From contig NC_091097.1 of NCBI RefSeq assembly GCF_024713975.1, forward strand, positions 6,290,861 through 6,354,860: 64,000 nucleotides of DNA, read 5' to 3'. The DNA is from Paralichthys olivaceus. Taxonomy: Eukaryota; Chordata; Actinopteri; Pleuronectiformes; Paralichthyidae. Shown piece by piece: positions 1 through 15,100 of this stretch. The notes below the pieces were generated by a model. It saw only the letters and a list, made by a program, of their open reading frames with translations. It searched no databases and was not told where the DNA came from. Position 1 is the first letter of the stretch. Every line of letters starts with the position of its first letter. The position numbers and the translations under genes are program-made.

Positions 1-3000
1 TTTTCAAAAACATTTTTTTTCCTGAAGAGATCAAAAACAATTATAAATGTATCTTTCTAACCACTATTTTTAACCACTATTATCTGCGTAGTGGTCGAGC
101 TGATTATGGTTACAGCAAATGACTAATTCCTTTAATAAAAACAAATTGCTTCTGTCACTAGTAATAGTTATGGACCTTGTTGCAGCCTTATCAGTGTTTC
201 TTTAATGACTAAAAGTATATGGACTGAATGAAACAAAAAAAGTGTCTGTCTGTATTCTGTGTTTTCATAGTCATAGTCAAAACATTTCTGTTGTTTGGAA
301 ATACGAGTTGGACCGGTCATTCAACAGATGTTACCCAAGCAAGCGCCACCCCCAAGTTCCCTGTCAGAATTCACAGTGAGCAAGTTTGTTGATGACAAAT
401 CTTTTCTGCCTCGTGTATGTAAGACTCAGGCGCTACTGTCCTGTCTCAAAACAACGAAATGAAAAATCTTGTGTGTTTGCCTTGACAATGATGGCTTTTT
501 TCCCCATGACGACAGTGAGACACAGCACAAAGCCAGAATGGAAAACACATAAGAGTCAGATGCAGTCCTGCATAGCAACCAAACACATTAAAAATTACTT
601 TTAGAAGATAATTTTGTCGATTCTACAAGTTACTGGAGCTAATTTTACATCAATCTATGAAGAAATGGGTTTGGTGATGATACCGTAGCAACAAGAAGCT
701 TTTAAATCTGGTGGATTTACCAGAAATAGACATATTTTTCTGTCCTGAAGTTTTCCAGGATATCTGAATCAGAATTATTTGATTTGCTTATCTTAAACTG
801 TGTTGTTTAGCATTGAAATGAAGTAGCAGGAGGGAACAATGTCAAGGCTTAGAAGCATTTAACTTGGCACAGACCACACTAAACTTTTTACAGATAAAGT
901 CAAGGTTAGAGGTTTGGTTTTCCCAATGGTTTGACATGATAAATAAAAAAAACATGTTTATGTGCACTAGCTCACATGCAAGTAAAACCAACAGGGTTTG
1001 AATAATTTCTAGTTGTATTTATAGTAATAGTTTCTCGACCACTAAACATCTGTCCTACATACGTCTGCCAAAACGGTTTCAGTCTTATCAGTTCAGGTCA
1101 ACTTCAAAACAGAAGTATTTGCACATCAACAGATTTCAGCTTGTCTCGTTAAATTTAGCCAAACAGGGTTTTAGCTTTTGATTTTCAATGACGTGACATC
1201 TGAAGCTAAAACTTCCTTGCAAAATTAAGCTAATGCATAAACTATGGATTTTTTATTTATTCAATAGCGTGGTCTTTCAGTTTGAGAGCTGGCCTTATTG
1301 AGTTCACATTTGGTAATTCTCACACTCAAAACCCTGCACTTGCACTACAATATTCCCGGGTTGTTCTTAGATCTTCTCTGCTTGTCCTCAAACTATGCCC
1401 TTCTTTTGCTTGGACATATTTCCTGTGCTCCAGCTTCAGCTCTTCTCCTTGCACACATTGCTTCTGTGTGCGTGTGATATGTCTGCTTTTGGATTTTTCC
1501 TTCCGTGCTTGGATATCTTTGCACAACAAGTCAAAGGTTCCCCACCAATAGAATGCCAGATGCAGTGTTGACGGATGAAATTATACTGCCCTTGTTGTGG
1601 GTGCATTAACTTTGTTTTCCAAATTAGAAGGTGTTGTAATAATAAAGCTGTGAAGAGCGTGCACCTGGTTAAAGCAAACACTCGTATGAGACTCTCAAAG
1701 AAACTGCAATACAGAAACCTTTTTAAATTTATGGATCTTTAAGCTGCTGCGTCTTTAAAACATCTCAAAAATATACATTATGAGTTGGAACTGGATCTGA
1801 ACAGGGGCTACACTTCTGAAAGGTACAATACTAGAAAGTTGCAGGAAATATGGTCAGAATCTCCTGGTCCTTTTCCTGAGATATTGCACTGATTAATGGA
1901 CAGAAAGAACATTATTTTTATTTATGTTTTATTAATCGCTACTAAATAATTTCACCATTATATCCTATTGGACATTTGTGTGAAATTCTATCAATATTAT
2001 CTCAAATTAGTATAGTGTAAATTCACAGTGACTCCCCAAATCTAATTGGTTCACTGTTAAATTCAACTGTGTCAAATATGAAGAAATTAGCTGGATGTGT
2101 TTCTGAGATATTGTCTTCAAAATTGGGACAGACTTGAAAAACATAATTTCTCGACCAACAGCTGTCACCAGTGTGGCGGCTTCAACCAATACTTACTGTT
2201 TCATATCATTTGTGCAAATCCTTTGGACTCACCAAGACTATTAGCAAAAATATAAATCTTTGTGCTGATCAGCTATTTAGAAAAAACACATCACTGTTTT
2301 CACACATCCAACAACTTCTATTTGGAAATCCAAATTTACCACCTTGAATCCCAAATTAAAAGTTATCAGAGCCAAATGACTAAGGACCAACTCTGGAATT
2401 CCAAAGGGCTATAATTAAGGGTTTTAACCATCTGTTATTATCATACTCAGCAACCACCACATCCCCTGCAGTTTGTTTACAGAGCCAGCTTGGGACTGAA
2501 GAGAAGTGTTCCTTTCTCTACGTCACCATCTGGAGCTACATTTGGCATTTTCTTGTGAACTCTGACTCAACTTTCTACAGAATTGAACCAACCTTATTTC
2601 ATAACAGTCAAAAATATGTATCTTCCTGCAATCCTGGTTTAGTGAGGTTTAATTTCTTAAGCATATGCTTGACTCAGACTGTAGAATTACAGGTTCACCT
2701 TGAGGCTGTATTTTATCAAACCCTTCAAGTGTTATCAAGATTAATGCTGAACATTATCTCAATAAACTGATTCCAAAGCTCAGTCTGATGTTCGATGAAA
2801 AATCTCTGGTATGAGACAGACTGCCAAAGATCACAAAAAGAAACAGTATTAATTCCACATGGAAAGTCAGGCAGAATTTTTGGATTATGTAGTATGAAGA
2901 TTTTTTTTTACTTAGTTTTGCAATTAGAAGTCCATATGACAGATATAAACTTTTTTTAAATGAATTTGTTAAAATCTTTGGAGAACCACAGACTTTAAGT

Positions 3001-3111
3001 TTGTTGCAATACATTTTACAGAACAGAAATTGAGCAGAAACATGGTGCAGATAAAGAAAAATGTTTCTCAAATACTGCAGAGAAAGAGGATGAAATTGGG
3101 CACAGGCCTAC
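1..3111. other. Gene-poor stretch, presumed setd1a intron
   Basis: AT-rich DNA with no exon I can defend on either strand. The last visible setd1a exon ends at 3112 with a good donor (GTAGGCC on the minus strand), so this stretch should be intron. I looked on the minus strand for the expected post-SET and SET exons (SERRSEQRR-type and NHxCxPNC-type motifs) and saw none. The small open frames here are AT-rich and unlike known proteins. Confidence 0.5.
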
Positions 3112-6100
3112 CATGCTGTCGACGTTCTCCACTTCCCGTATGACCTGCTCAGGTAGATCCAGGTCCAGATACACATCCTTCTCCTTGCGGCTGATGGCAT
3201 AGTAGCCCTCGCTCCTGGCACAACCAGTAACATGCTCACGAAGTTGCCCATCTGTGCTCTTCTTCTTACGCCGAGGGTTCGGCAAATTGGTTAGTGCACT
3301 CAAAGGTCAAGGGCAATAAAAGGTTACCACACAATGAAAATGTAAACTTAATAAACTTTCTCAATTTAAAAACCACAGGCGTATTTTAATGCAAAAGGTA
3401 GTCATTGAAAGGATATTCGTGTGGGTGACCCAGTGAGTATCATTGAGCCAGTCAGAGCTGTGGTCGTCCTGGAGCAGCTTCTCATAAGTCTTCTTCAGCA
3501 ACAACAGGTCTTCACCATCCAGACCAGAGTTCCAGATGTCATACAGGATAGTCATCTGCTCAAACTCACTGCGGTTGTCAAACTTCACGGCAAGAGGCTC
3601 GGGTGCAGGAACAGGTTTCTGCAAACGCTGGGACGACGTTATGCCTGCCTCCTGCAGAAAGAGGCGTTCGCTCTTCCTCACCTCTTCAACCACCTCATCC
3701 TCCGTGTCTGTGCTGGAAAGCTCGCCGGACTCAAGCTCCTCCACGTCCACATCTTCCTCAGAGTCCTGAGCAGAGGAAGAGGAACATTAATGACAGTGAG
3801 AGAACACAGCTACCATCCAGCACACAAAATGTGTTGGCATATAATCGCTTTTCCACCTGGTCCACACTAAAACAACAATAAAACTCTCAATGGTGGCCTT
3901 GCATTTCCTGCTCAGTTGACAATGTCACATGACATACAACATATCTACTGGACACGTTCATAGTAGAGACAGTAGCTTAAAATTGTAAATTAGGTCAATT
4001 TCATTTTGACAGATTTACCTAAATGCATGTATATATGATGGCTAAGTACAAATTAATATAGTTTTATGAGAAACAAGCACAGGTGCTGTTCTGCACAGCA
4101 AAGCATTTAGTGGGGGTACTATAGTTTGGACCACAATCTGCTATCTAAATGGATGTCTGGGGATCAATAGAAAGTAATCACTCAAAAAACCATTGATTTA
4201 ATCTTTATCCCTATCTTATCTTCTTGAAGGCTGCGGTGTACACTTTGGACAGACCATCACATGGCCAACATACAGAGACAAACAACCATTTGTACTCACA
4301 TTCACACAGACAGCCAATGTAGGGTCTCAAATCAAGTTAACTCCAAATATGCAGGACTGTGGGAGGAAGTCTGAGTATGCGGAGGAAACCCAGGCCAAAA
4401 TGCAAACTCTACACAAAAAGATCTCAGCTGAACCGGGTGGGGCTAGCTGGCAGACAGCTTTAGGTTTTAGAAACTAAATATCCCTGGTCATAACATTTTT
4501 TAACTTTAAAAATCAAATCTGCGTATATTATAGTTATGCAGCATGTTTGTAATTCCACTGACTAAGCCAAAAGATGTTTCTGAAGATATTAGAGCCTTGG
4601 GATGGACGTCATTAAGAGTGTAATAGTACTGCTACTGCTCTTACTGTTATTTCTCATCGATCAGGTACTTACACAAAACAAATGTTAAATAAATTAAAAG
4701 AGTTTCAGTACTTATCTCTGTAGGGACATTTGTGCATGCACAAGACAAAGCTAGATAATACATTATTTCCGTACCTGAGGATTAACCCCCCCCAATAAAA
4801 CTGAATACTAAAATCTGTGTGGTCAGACACTATTGTAACATGTTGCAACAAACATGATTAAAACATGCACAAACATGTATAGGAATGAACCACAATAAAC
4901 AAAATTCCCACGCACCTCTAGCTTCCGCTTCTTCAGTTTCTTGCCCTGATGTTCCTGTTTTTTAGTTTGATGAGCCTCAAGGTTTTCTTTGTCTTTTCTT
5001 CTTCTCTTTTTGCTCTCGTCCTTTTCATGTTCCAAACCCTTACCAATGACGCTCTTCTTCTTTGCTGATGGAGGTACAGCTGCAGCCTGGCCAACATCCT
5101 CAGAATCAAAAGGCACTCCCATTGCAGACAAGTATTCTCCTGTATCTCCCCTGGATGGTAGCGCCTCTCCAATTACCTCCTCTGGGGCCTCAAGCACCCC
5201 AGAAATAGAGTTGAGGTCTGCTGGGAGCAAGACAGAAGAGTCTTGTCTGGTGGAAGTCCTTTTGGTGCTGGGTGGTGCTGTGAGAACAGGGGGTTTGCAG
5301 TAGTTGTGCTCCATGAGGGCAATTACACCCTCTGGGTTCATAACCAGTGCCAGTAACTCTGGGGAGAAGAGATCATCTTCCATCTTCTGCTCCTCTGCCT
5401 CGTCAGACGTCTCTGTCTCCTCTGAGTCCCCAGCATCAGGGTCCATTTTCAAGGCTATGTCAGCCAACACAGACAGATCAGTGGATGAGGCTGAAGCCAG
5501 CTGCAGGAGGCTAGACGCCCCAAGCTGCTCTCTGAGTCTTAACCTCTGCTCACTTTCTTCCTCATCCTCATCTTCCTCTCTGAGGGAGTGACAGGATGAA
5601 GCAGACAAGCTAGTTGTCCGGGGTCTGCCTCTGGACCGTTTATTAACAGGAGGCAGTGGAGGAGCCTCCTCAAAGGCCATCCTGCACATAGAAGCGTGAT
5701 CCAGTGGCAGGTTTTGCACAGTGCGGCACACCATAACAGGAGGTGCGGGAGATTTGGGGGAGTCTTTGCCTGCACCCCGTTTGCCAGGGGATTTGACAGG
5801 GGTGGTCTGGGGAGAAACAGGGGGTCCCTTTTTGGATTCATCAGAGTCTTGAGTTCGTCCAGGTGGGGGCACAATGAGGGCGTTGCCTTCACCTGGTTTT
5901 GAGGCAAAGGGGAGAAGCTGGATGCCTTGGGAGGGACGAGTTGAGGTGGTTCCAGCAGCAGTTGCGTGTAAGTCTGAGGGTCTCCCAGAAGAAAGGAGGG
6001 GAGACTCACCAGCCATTTGTGAGGGAGATGGAGATAATGTTGCAGTTGGCGGCTGCATTTTGCTGTCGTTCTCGTCTGTTGAAAACGAGACTGTTTTCCT

Positions 6101-9100
6101 GCGTTTTTTGAGAGGGGGCACAAGAACAACCGGGGACGAAGGACGCGGGTATGGTGGTGATGGAGGCCGCTTGGTAGGTGCTGTTGTATCTGCCTTGCTG
6201 TTCTTGGCTTCACCTTAGAGGATTATTCAAAGACATAAGAAATATTTACACAAAACATAGCAAAGATTTTCATGGTCAGTTAGATGGCGCAATTTCTTTT
6301 GCTGCCAAGAAGCAGCTTCTTTTTGTCTGCTGGTAAACAAAAACAAGTGAGACAAACTTTTCCTTTATTACTTCCACCACAGAGGTTATGTTTTCGCCTG
6401 TTTGTTCCCTTGTTTTTGTGTCAGTCATTTACCAGGAGTAATAGATGGGTTACTGCAGAGCTTGGTGGAAGGACACAGTATGGGGCAGGGAAGAACTCAT
6501 AAGATCTAGGAATTTGTTTCAGTTACTATAACATTGTACACTCCTTGACTTTTCACCGATTTCTGAGAGTATAATTAATTGAACTTGTTTAAAAATCTGG
6601 CATTTTTAGAGGCCTGATATTTAAGAGTTTGTGCAAATTGGTGCAGATCCAAACATAAATCTGGATCTAGTGAAGTTAAGTGTGGTTTCACAAGGGGACT
6701 GTTGAGCACTGAGGGAGGTATGCACTCTACTGAGTCCCATTCTAGCTCAATTTATTTATGTTGATGAGAAGTTCTAACAAACCTGTTTTTACTTCTGCCT
6801 TTGGAACTGCTGCTGCGTTATTTTGCCTGAGGAAAAATTGAAAAATTTATTAGATCCAGCAATAAAAATTAGATGAAAAGTACAAGTTTTAAATATGTAA
6901 TTCTGGCATAAGAAAATTCAGAGGCTGCTATATACCTGTAATCTTCTTTCTCTGTTGTGCTGTCTATGGTCGACTCATCCATGGTGTCTGGTCCTTCACT
7001 CTCAGGCCTCTCTCCTTCCTCCTCATCCTCAGAAGAAGATGAGGATGCAGAAGAGGAAGAGCCATCGGAGGACGAGGAGAGGCTCTCATCATCACTGTCA
7101 GCGCTAAGGGCATCATCTAAGAAAAAAAAGAAATTTGGTTTAAGACAAACTATACAGCTGGTGAAAACATAATAATGAGATTACTAATTGTGATTTACCA
7201 TCAGACTCCTTTTCACTTTCCTCTCCTTCCTCATCCTCCTGTGCATAAAAGAAAGGTTGTGGTTACAAAATTAAAAGAATACAGTGAAATGCTGCCATCT
7301 AGCGAACAGAGAGAGTAAGATTAAAACCAGTGTTAACACAAAGCAAATAAAAAAATAAAATTTACTTCCATTTGGATCCACCATGGATATTAATTTATGT
7401 ATTGGTCAGTCTTAGATGAGATGAATACATTTGAAAGAAGCACTTACGCTGTCAGTCACCATTGACTGGGATCACACTAAACCTGTATATGCTCTTTTTC
7501 TAGACTATATTTTGTTGCTCTTGGCTTTAAAAACAAAAAAGACTGAATAAAACCCCTTCACCTTTTCCGTCGAGGAGCCATCCGATGTTTCCTCTCCCTC
7601 GCTGTCAAGCTCCCACGGTTTACGATTCCTTGGCTTCGCTTTCCTCCTCTTGTTGTCCCTTTCAGCTGAATGCCTGTCCGCCTCTGGCATTCTCCCATCA
7701 GCAGCTGGACACAGAAGTGTCAGAGTTATATATGCAGGAGGCCTATTAGCCTTAACATTCTTTTAAAAACATTCAAAGTCATCTCAGCAAACCTTCGTCA
7801 TCCTCGTCTGGTGGGGTTGAAGGTCGTGGCCTTTTCATGTCTCCTTCTTCAAGCTCCTGAGGTTCTTTCCTCTTTACCTGCACATTTTGACACAAACAAT
7901 ATTCATAATATCATTGTTTTCCAAGAAAAACATCACAGGTAAGACTGTAATAGGCTGCCACATCAGTTTCATAATGAAGGAAAGAGTTTTTTTCCACTTC
8001 CCATAACATAAAAAACCCTCTATTTTGTGCCCTTGCTTCATTGTAGAGCTATGTGCAGTGTATTGATCGACTTGTCCCCTCTGTGCCTGCTGGACCATCA
8101 AAACAGGTGTAAAGTTTTTACAATCCTCAAAAAGCAGGCACAAATAAGCCTATCACCAGTAGGTTCCACATTAGATGTGGGCATTACCATGATGGGCATT
8201 CAACTCTCAGACGGAAAGATGAAACTCTCTCATCTCTCTATCATTCAGCTGTTGCTGCAAATCTTATTTGACCACTACAATACAGCCCTCTGTTGACAAT
8301 GCTTAAACTGATTGGAGTCTTGTGTTTTTTATTGAAAAAATTATCTTCGATGAAGTTGCTTCTTCTACTCAGTGAACTAAGCTTTTTCGTATTGATCATG
8401 TGTGGAGATCAAATTTCTGCAAGGCATTTTAGTTCTATTACATCTTTATTATTATCTATAATAATATCATCTATTATTATATTATAAGAGATCATGAGTC
8501 GAGCCCTCAAGAAAGACACTCTTGGCTTAGGATAACAATCTAACTTGTGACGGTTTGACTTAGCTCTGATGCTATTCTTGCCTATAGCACAATGCTGCTG
8601 ACCAATGATCTGCTGAAAACGTGAGGCATTGCCCTATTTATGACAGGTGAACACTGGCTGTCTGGTGAGTGATTTAAATGCATGCTCCAGTGACTGGAGA
8701 TGCATCAATTTATCAATGCTTATCAATGCTGTCAAACATACAGTCCGTGTGTTAGAATTGTTATGCTTTTACCTTGAAGGATGGCAGTCGTAGTGCTCCT
8801 CGAAGAGAAAAGCCCTCCACGCCACCGCTCTTTGCCCAATCCACAAGAGACGTGAGAGGCTCCCGTGGACGGTTGACCTTTTCCTCTTTTTTCTCATCAT
8901 CCCGTAAGGCAGACACCCCCCTGACCATTGTCTGGAAAGGCTGGAGAGGGAAACCATTTACAATTCAAACTCATTTCTAAGAGATATTTGATCTTTGTTT
9001 TCCATTTCAAAGTAATAGCAACTGTCACTACAGATGACAGCAGCATGAATGCTTACTACTGAGAATGAGACAAGGAATTTTAAACTGGCATATTTGGGGA

Positions 9101-12100
9101 AAAGAATGTCCCTTTGCTAGTTGTAGGACAATGAGATACAGAAACAAATCCCTCCAGACTGGAAATAAAGGACGGGGTTTAATAAAATAAACTTTGTTTT
9201 CATGTACCAACAAAAGTGGATAAAGCAGTATCTCTTGCTTTCAAATAAAAACCAGAATAGCATATTTTAAATGATAATGGCATCACTGTTTGGAGTATTC
9301 CTCCTTACCTTAGCCTTGGTCTCTTTCCTCTCCCACCACTCATCAAAGGTGGCAAAAGCAACATTCTCCACCATCTTGCGGTTCAGGTCTCTCTGCATGA
9401 TGTTTTTCATTTCCTGGATCAGAGTGGCCAGGACCATCTGCACCGTGGCCTCATGTGGATTCTCAGCCAGCATGGGCATCTCCTCCCCTGGAGCCCTGTA
9501 CTCATCTCCATCCCCTGGCAGCATGGTGCCATAGCCAGGTGGGGGCATGTAAGATGGGTAGTGTGTTGGCAAGACATGTGGCGGCCAGCTTGTGTGGGGA
9601 GGTTGGATGCCATGGTGTGGATGGGGTGGTATCTGAGTGCTGTGAGGGTCAGGGTAGGGGTAGGGCATATGAGGGGGCATGTAGCGGTGGTCCTGGTCGT
9701 AATGAGCACCCGCCCCACTATCCTCTTGGTCTATGTAAGGGTGATGTGAGTGTGGTGGCATAGAGTGGAGGTGGTAGGAAGTGTAGTCAGCAGTGGCTGC
9801 CTCACCAGGGCATGGAGTGCCATTGGATGACGACATACGTAGCTGGTGAAGGCGACTTAACATGTGGGTCTGCATTTGGAAAGACATAGGAGCTCCACCG
9901 CTGTACTGGTTCATCAGCTCCATGGAGCTGGCATAGTCATACATGTGATGGGGCATGGGAGGAGGATACTCAGGGTGCAGCTCCATGTGGGGAAGAGGAG
10001 GGATCCCTGGGGGAGGTGGGAGCTGGAGGGAATAACCAGGAGGTGGAGGAGGAGGCAAATGAGGAGGGTAGGAGGGCATGGGAGGGTGCATGGAGGTACC
10101 AAAGTGCTGTGCAGAGTCAGAGATGGGTGGGGGTGAAGATGAGGGGTCAGTTGTTTGTGAAGGCATGGCAGCCTGGGACGAAGAGGGTGAAGAACCTGAG
10201 GTGACTGAGGGCTGGTGGGTGTTCACCGTTGTTATGGTTGACTCCTCCTCCTCCTCATCTGATATCTCCATGTCTTCCCCTGAGGAGTTAGGGGAGGACT
10301 GAAAGAAAACAAAGAGTGTCCTGTTTTAAGTTGGGAAATCACAGATGTTTTTATGTACCACGATGATGACTTTTAAATATATCTTATTGCCACAGAAATA
10401 GAGGTGTATTGTGCGAAAATTAAGTATAAAAGCCTTAACCACCCAACAAAAACAGAGCATACACATTGTTTTTGTATCCTGCCAAACTGAACAATCTTTT
10501 GAACAATTTGTTTGTAGGTTTTGTACAAAAATGCTTTTCATCCTTATCATGCACAGAACAAGTTTAGTTCAATTTGAGTTGCTTTTTTCACGAGTTTCCC
10601 TCTAATGTTATAGCCCCACAGCAAAAACAAAACATAATCAGCAGCCAACAAGTACCTACATATATATAGGACAAGAATTGTGGTTAGTATAATCAGTTAT
10701 AACAATGGTTAAAACAAGTGCTGAAGAAGGCTGAAAAATCTGTGTGCCTCTCTGACTGTTTCAAAATTAATATGGAAGAAGATTTGTGAGTGCTTGATAT
10801 GTTCATTTTGTGGACTTGGGCCACTGGCTTGTAGCACCATATAGAAATTGAATGAGTAGTCCAATTCTTTACTTTGCTCTATGCAAGATTTGTATATGTC
10901 TACATACAACTTCAGCACTGCTTTGCGTGACTTCACAACCATAAACGAACCAAATACATTTTATTTGTCAGCGCAAAGAGGCAGTCCCAATGCTTTTGAA
11001 CTCTGAGATGTCATTATGTGCTGCTGATCTTACCTGGCTCTGTCCATTAAAAGGTGGTGTGTGTGCTCCTGTTGTGCTCTGTTTATCAGCAAATCCAGCC
11101 AGTGAAGACTCCACCTGCAAAGCTCCAGGCCCAGCGAGGCCAACTTGGGCCTGGGGCTCCTCTGGTGGCGGGATGTGTGGAGAATAGGTGGAAGAGGATG
11201 GTGTGTTTGCATTAAGTACAGTGGGACTTTTTCTACCCTCTCCTCCCTTTCCCCGTTTCCTTCCTCTGTTTCCATCTCTGTCCCTTTCCCCTTTCCTCCG
11301 GTGGTCCTTCTCTCCATTGTCTCCCATCTGATTGCCACCTGTGTGCTCCCCTGTTAAATCACCTGACCCACCTCTTCGCTCTCCTCTGTCCCCACGTGAA
11401 CCCCTCTGCTTGTCCTCTTTCCTATCATCTTCATCTTCCTCATCAGAGGCAAGGAAGGAAAATTTTGCTTTCTGTTCCTTAAGGAGCATCTCAATACGAG
11501 AGTCAAGGCTGCTGCTATGGTAAGCGAAGGGTAAACTCTCATTGGTGGAATCTGGTTCTGGTGAAGAGGAGTCACGTTGGGGAGGTTGCGGGGAGCTGGA
11601 GGAAGGGGGTAGGTGATGAGGGAGTGAGGTGGAGGAAGGAGAGGCAGAGGAGGAAGTTATGGAGGGATGAGGCGGTGAGGAAGGTGGGGGTGTCTTCGGC
11701 GGTGCTGGTGGGGTGCTTGGACGGCGTTTGGGCTTTGTCCACTGCTCTTCGCGGGCTGGACTATCCTGGCTAAAGTCCATTGTTCCAAGTGTCTCAGCTA
11801 CAGCCGCTGCAATAACAGAAGCTGGTGGGAGGGGCGGAGGGGGCGGTGGGGGTGGAGGCAGAGCACTGTGGTGACCAGCATGATAGTCTTTGTCAGCACC
11901 TACTGAAGGCAGCGCACCCCTGTCAGCGAGGCTTGGGCACCCTTGAAGGGTGGAAACTTCCAATCCCTGAGGATTGGTGGGGGCAGGCTCTTTGGAAGAG
12001 TAGGCAGAGTAAGATGAGGGTGGGGGAGACATACTGTTAGAAGAAGAGCGGTAGGAGTTGGAATTGTATCTGGGGTCAGAGCTGTTGGAGAAGTCACCAT

Positions 12101-15100
12101 CTCTATCTCGATCTCTGTCCCGGTCGTGGCTGCTCCGTCTGCGGCTGCTGCTACCATGGTGGTTGTGAGAATGGTGGTGATTGCGGTGTCTCTGGTGGCT
12201 ATGGTCACCTGAACGGGAGCCCAGGCTGTCTCGCCTGTACCCCCTGTCATCCCTGCGTTCTGAGTGGTGATGGGAGTGATGTGTATGGTACTTTGAGGAA
12301 GAGTTTGTGTCCTGCTGGTGATGGTAAGATGACCTTCTGGAACCAATCCCCCCTGCACCGTAGCGCCCACCTGAGTCTCTGTCTCGGTCCCTGTCCGACA
12401 TTGCGGGCTGATCATATTGGGTTGCAAGGGGTGGTGGAGGCATTGAGGAGTGGTGCGCCATGTGTTGCCCAGGCCCTCCAACATTTGGGTATGGGGGATA
12501 GCATGGTGGCTCATTAGGACGGTAAGATGTGGTTGGGGGGTACATGGGGCGACCTCGATGATACACTGAAGGCTCCTGTGCATCCTCAGAGTAGCGGGAC
12601 ACTTTGTATCCCCCAACAGTAGATGAGACTGCAGAAGACGAGGAAGAGGAAGGTAACATGTCCTGGGGAGGGTAGCCGCTACCCAAAGTGCCAGTGTTAA
12701 AGCCAGTATGCCTGTAAGAGACAAACATGGGAGATTTTAAAATTACTATTTTGTGGATCTAAATATAATTAATTAATATCAACAAATATGCCACTACAGA
12801 CTCAGACTACTAATCTTACACAAGCTTCAAATGCCACGACTACCAGTTGAGCTGATTGATCAATGGCACAAACCCCCCGTTTTACTTTTTCTATTAATAA
12901 AATTATGTTCTTCAAACAGCGATATTCTAGGTTTTACTACATACCATTAAGTTCAGGACATAGTAGTGTGCAAAATACTGTAATATAATGGTGACAAACA
13001 TTGGTGCACTGTCCAAACACACTGTTTATGCAACAGCTCTCTTCGGGAGCTTAATTTCATTTTATTTGAATACAAGAAAAAGTGATATAATCTTTATAAG
13101 CAGTTATTAATACAACACTGATAAATAAATATCACATATGATTTGAAAAAGAATGCCTTGAGGCCTCATACTGTATAGATGATGCCGAGTGGCTCAGCTT
13201 TGACTCAGGGATCTGAATTCGCCTCATGATATCACAGTGGTAAAATTTTGACATGTAACTCTGCTCAAAATCAACAACTAACCTGGCCCCGGCGTAACCA
13301 GAGTCTTGTGAGAAAGGAGTCCCAGATCTGGAGCTGTAAGGTGTTCCCCCACCACTCTGAGTCGAAGCAGAGGAGCATGGGGTGAAGGGGCCTGCCATGG
13401 TGGAGGGGGGTGTGTCCAGGCGCTGATCACTGAAGCCAGTTTCCGCAGAGCAAGGGGTAACACTTCCTGATGTGAGGGCCTGGACCCCTGCTGCCAAAAC
13501 CGCAAGGTCACTAGAGAGCCTCCGCCTGGTTTCAGATGACTGTGCACAGAAAGAAAATATATATTAGAATTGATTGTGAACGTGTGGAACTGATAACAAT
13601 GCTGATGAAACACTCAAATTCCTCTTTATATCCATTCACATATTAACTATAGATGCTTGTTAAATAGCTTAGATACCGTATCAGGCTGTGGCTGTGGCTG
13701 CGTTGGGGCCTGAGGCTGGACCCTCTCTGTCAAAGCCTTGCCTCCCAGGGGCACTGTCTGAGGAGTGTAGGACCCATTTACTATCAGATCATAGTACTTC
13801 TGCCTCTGCTGTCCTGGATTAGACACAAGATTCAAAAAACGATAAATACAAACTTAGAAAGGAGCTCATCACACATAAAGTGCATCTACTTAGAATAAGG
13901 ATTTCAAGCCAAATACCATTAGGTTTAACTACCACCAAGAGACAACTTAATATTTCAGTAAAACTGTTAACAGATTTCAATGTAAGCTGATGGGTAGTCA
14001 TGCAAGGGAACAAGTAATTCTGTTTTAGTGCAACATGCAAACGTGGATAAAATAGCTGATAAAGAAGTGGATATTTCAATATATTTTAAAATAACATTTG
14101 AAGAATTTTCTCATGAACCGTAGCTGTTTCTTGCATGAAATAAAAAGCTTGCAAATATATATCCTCTAATGACGTATTTCACGTTTGGGTTTTGTGCAGA
14201 TAGAGACCAAGACACAGAATACAAATCTACACATGCAACTATGTGGTTGTGCAGCCCTGGTGGGTATACAGGGTGCTTTGTAGTTTGTTTTAAAACTGGC
14301 TTATGTTATATTTGTGCTATAGTGTTTCGATGTATTTTGACAGTTTAAAGCCAAAACTATCTGAAGTAACTTGTTACTTATAATCCAGTCATACTGAAGA
14401 TGCCTCAAATGAGGTGTATAAACTCACCCTTTATGTCCAGTTGTGCATGAATGATGTTACCCATGACAGAGGTGTTGTGAAGCTGCTTGACTGTGTCCTT
14501 GGCTCCTCTTGTGCTGGTGAACAACACTCTGGCCAGGCCCAAGTGCTTCCTGGTCTTGGGGTGAAACAGGATCTCCATCTCCTCCACTTCACCAAACTTG
14601 GCACACATGTCAGCCAAGAAGGGCTCCTTGATGTTGTCATTGAGTCTAGCGAAGGTCACCTCCTTGAGGGGTATGGGACCCACATAGAACTCATCAAGCT
14701 GTGAGTAAAAACAAGACAGAATCAGGGTGAAAATTGTGAATCAAGTCAAGAAATGAAGAAACTGGGACGAGTGAACTGAATGTTGACTTGCTATTCTCAC
14801 CTTAAACTTTGGCACTGGCAGGGACAGCTCTGTATATCTGGACCATAACCTCCGGGGTCGAGGGTCACGCAATTCACCCACAGGAGGAAATCCAGAGTCC
14901 TGGGAATCGTGTGCAGATTACAGTATGAAGATGCAGGCACAGAATGGATATTACAGATTATATAAAGATGGAAGTCAACTCACCGGCACACTGAAATGCA
15001 CCCCGTCATATCTGTAGATTTTCTGTGTGACCCGCCTGATAGTGGGGTCCTGGACGAGTTTGTAGCTCTTCCACTGCAAACTGACAGCTTTTTGTGTTTC

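Noticed and set aside
3421..3881. Plus-strand open frames over setd1a exons (also at 4989-5591, 9453-9763, 11145-12040)
   Set aside because: They are shadows of conserved minus-strand coding exons; no similarity or splice support in their own frames.
14414..14704. Plus-strand frame over the setd1a RRM exon
   Set aside because: Antisense of a clearly conserved RRM exon.
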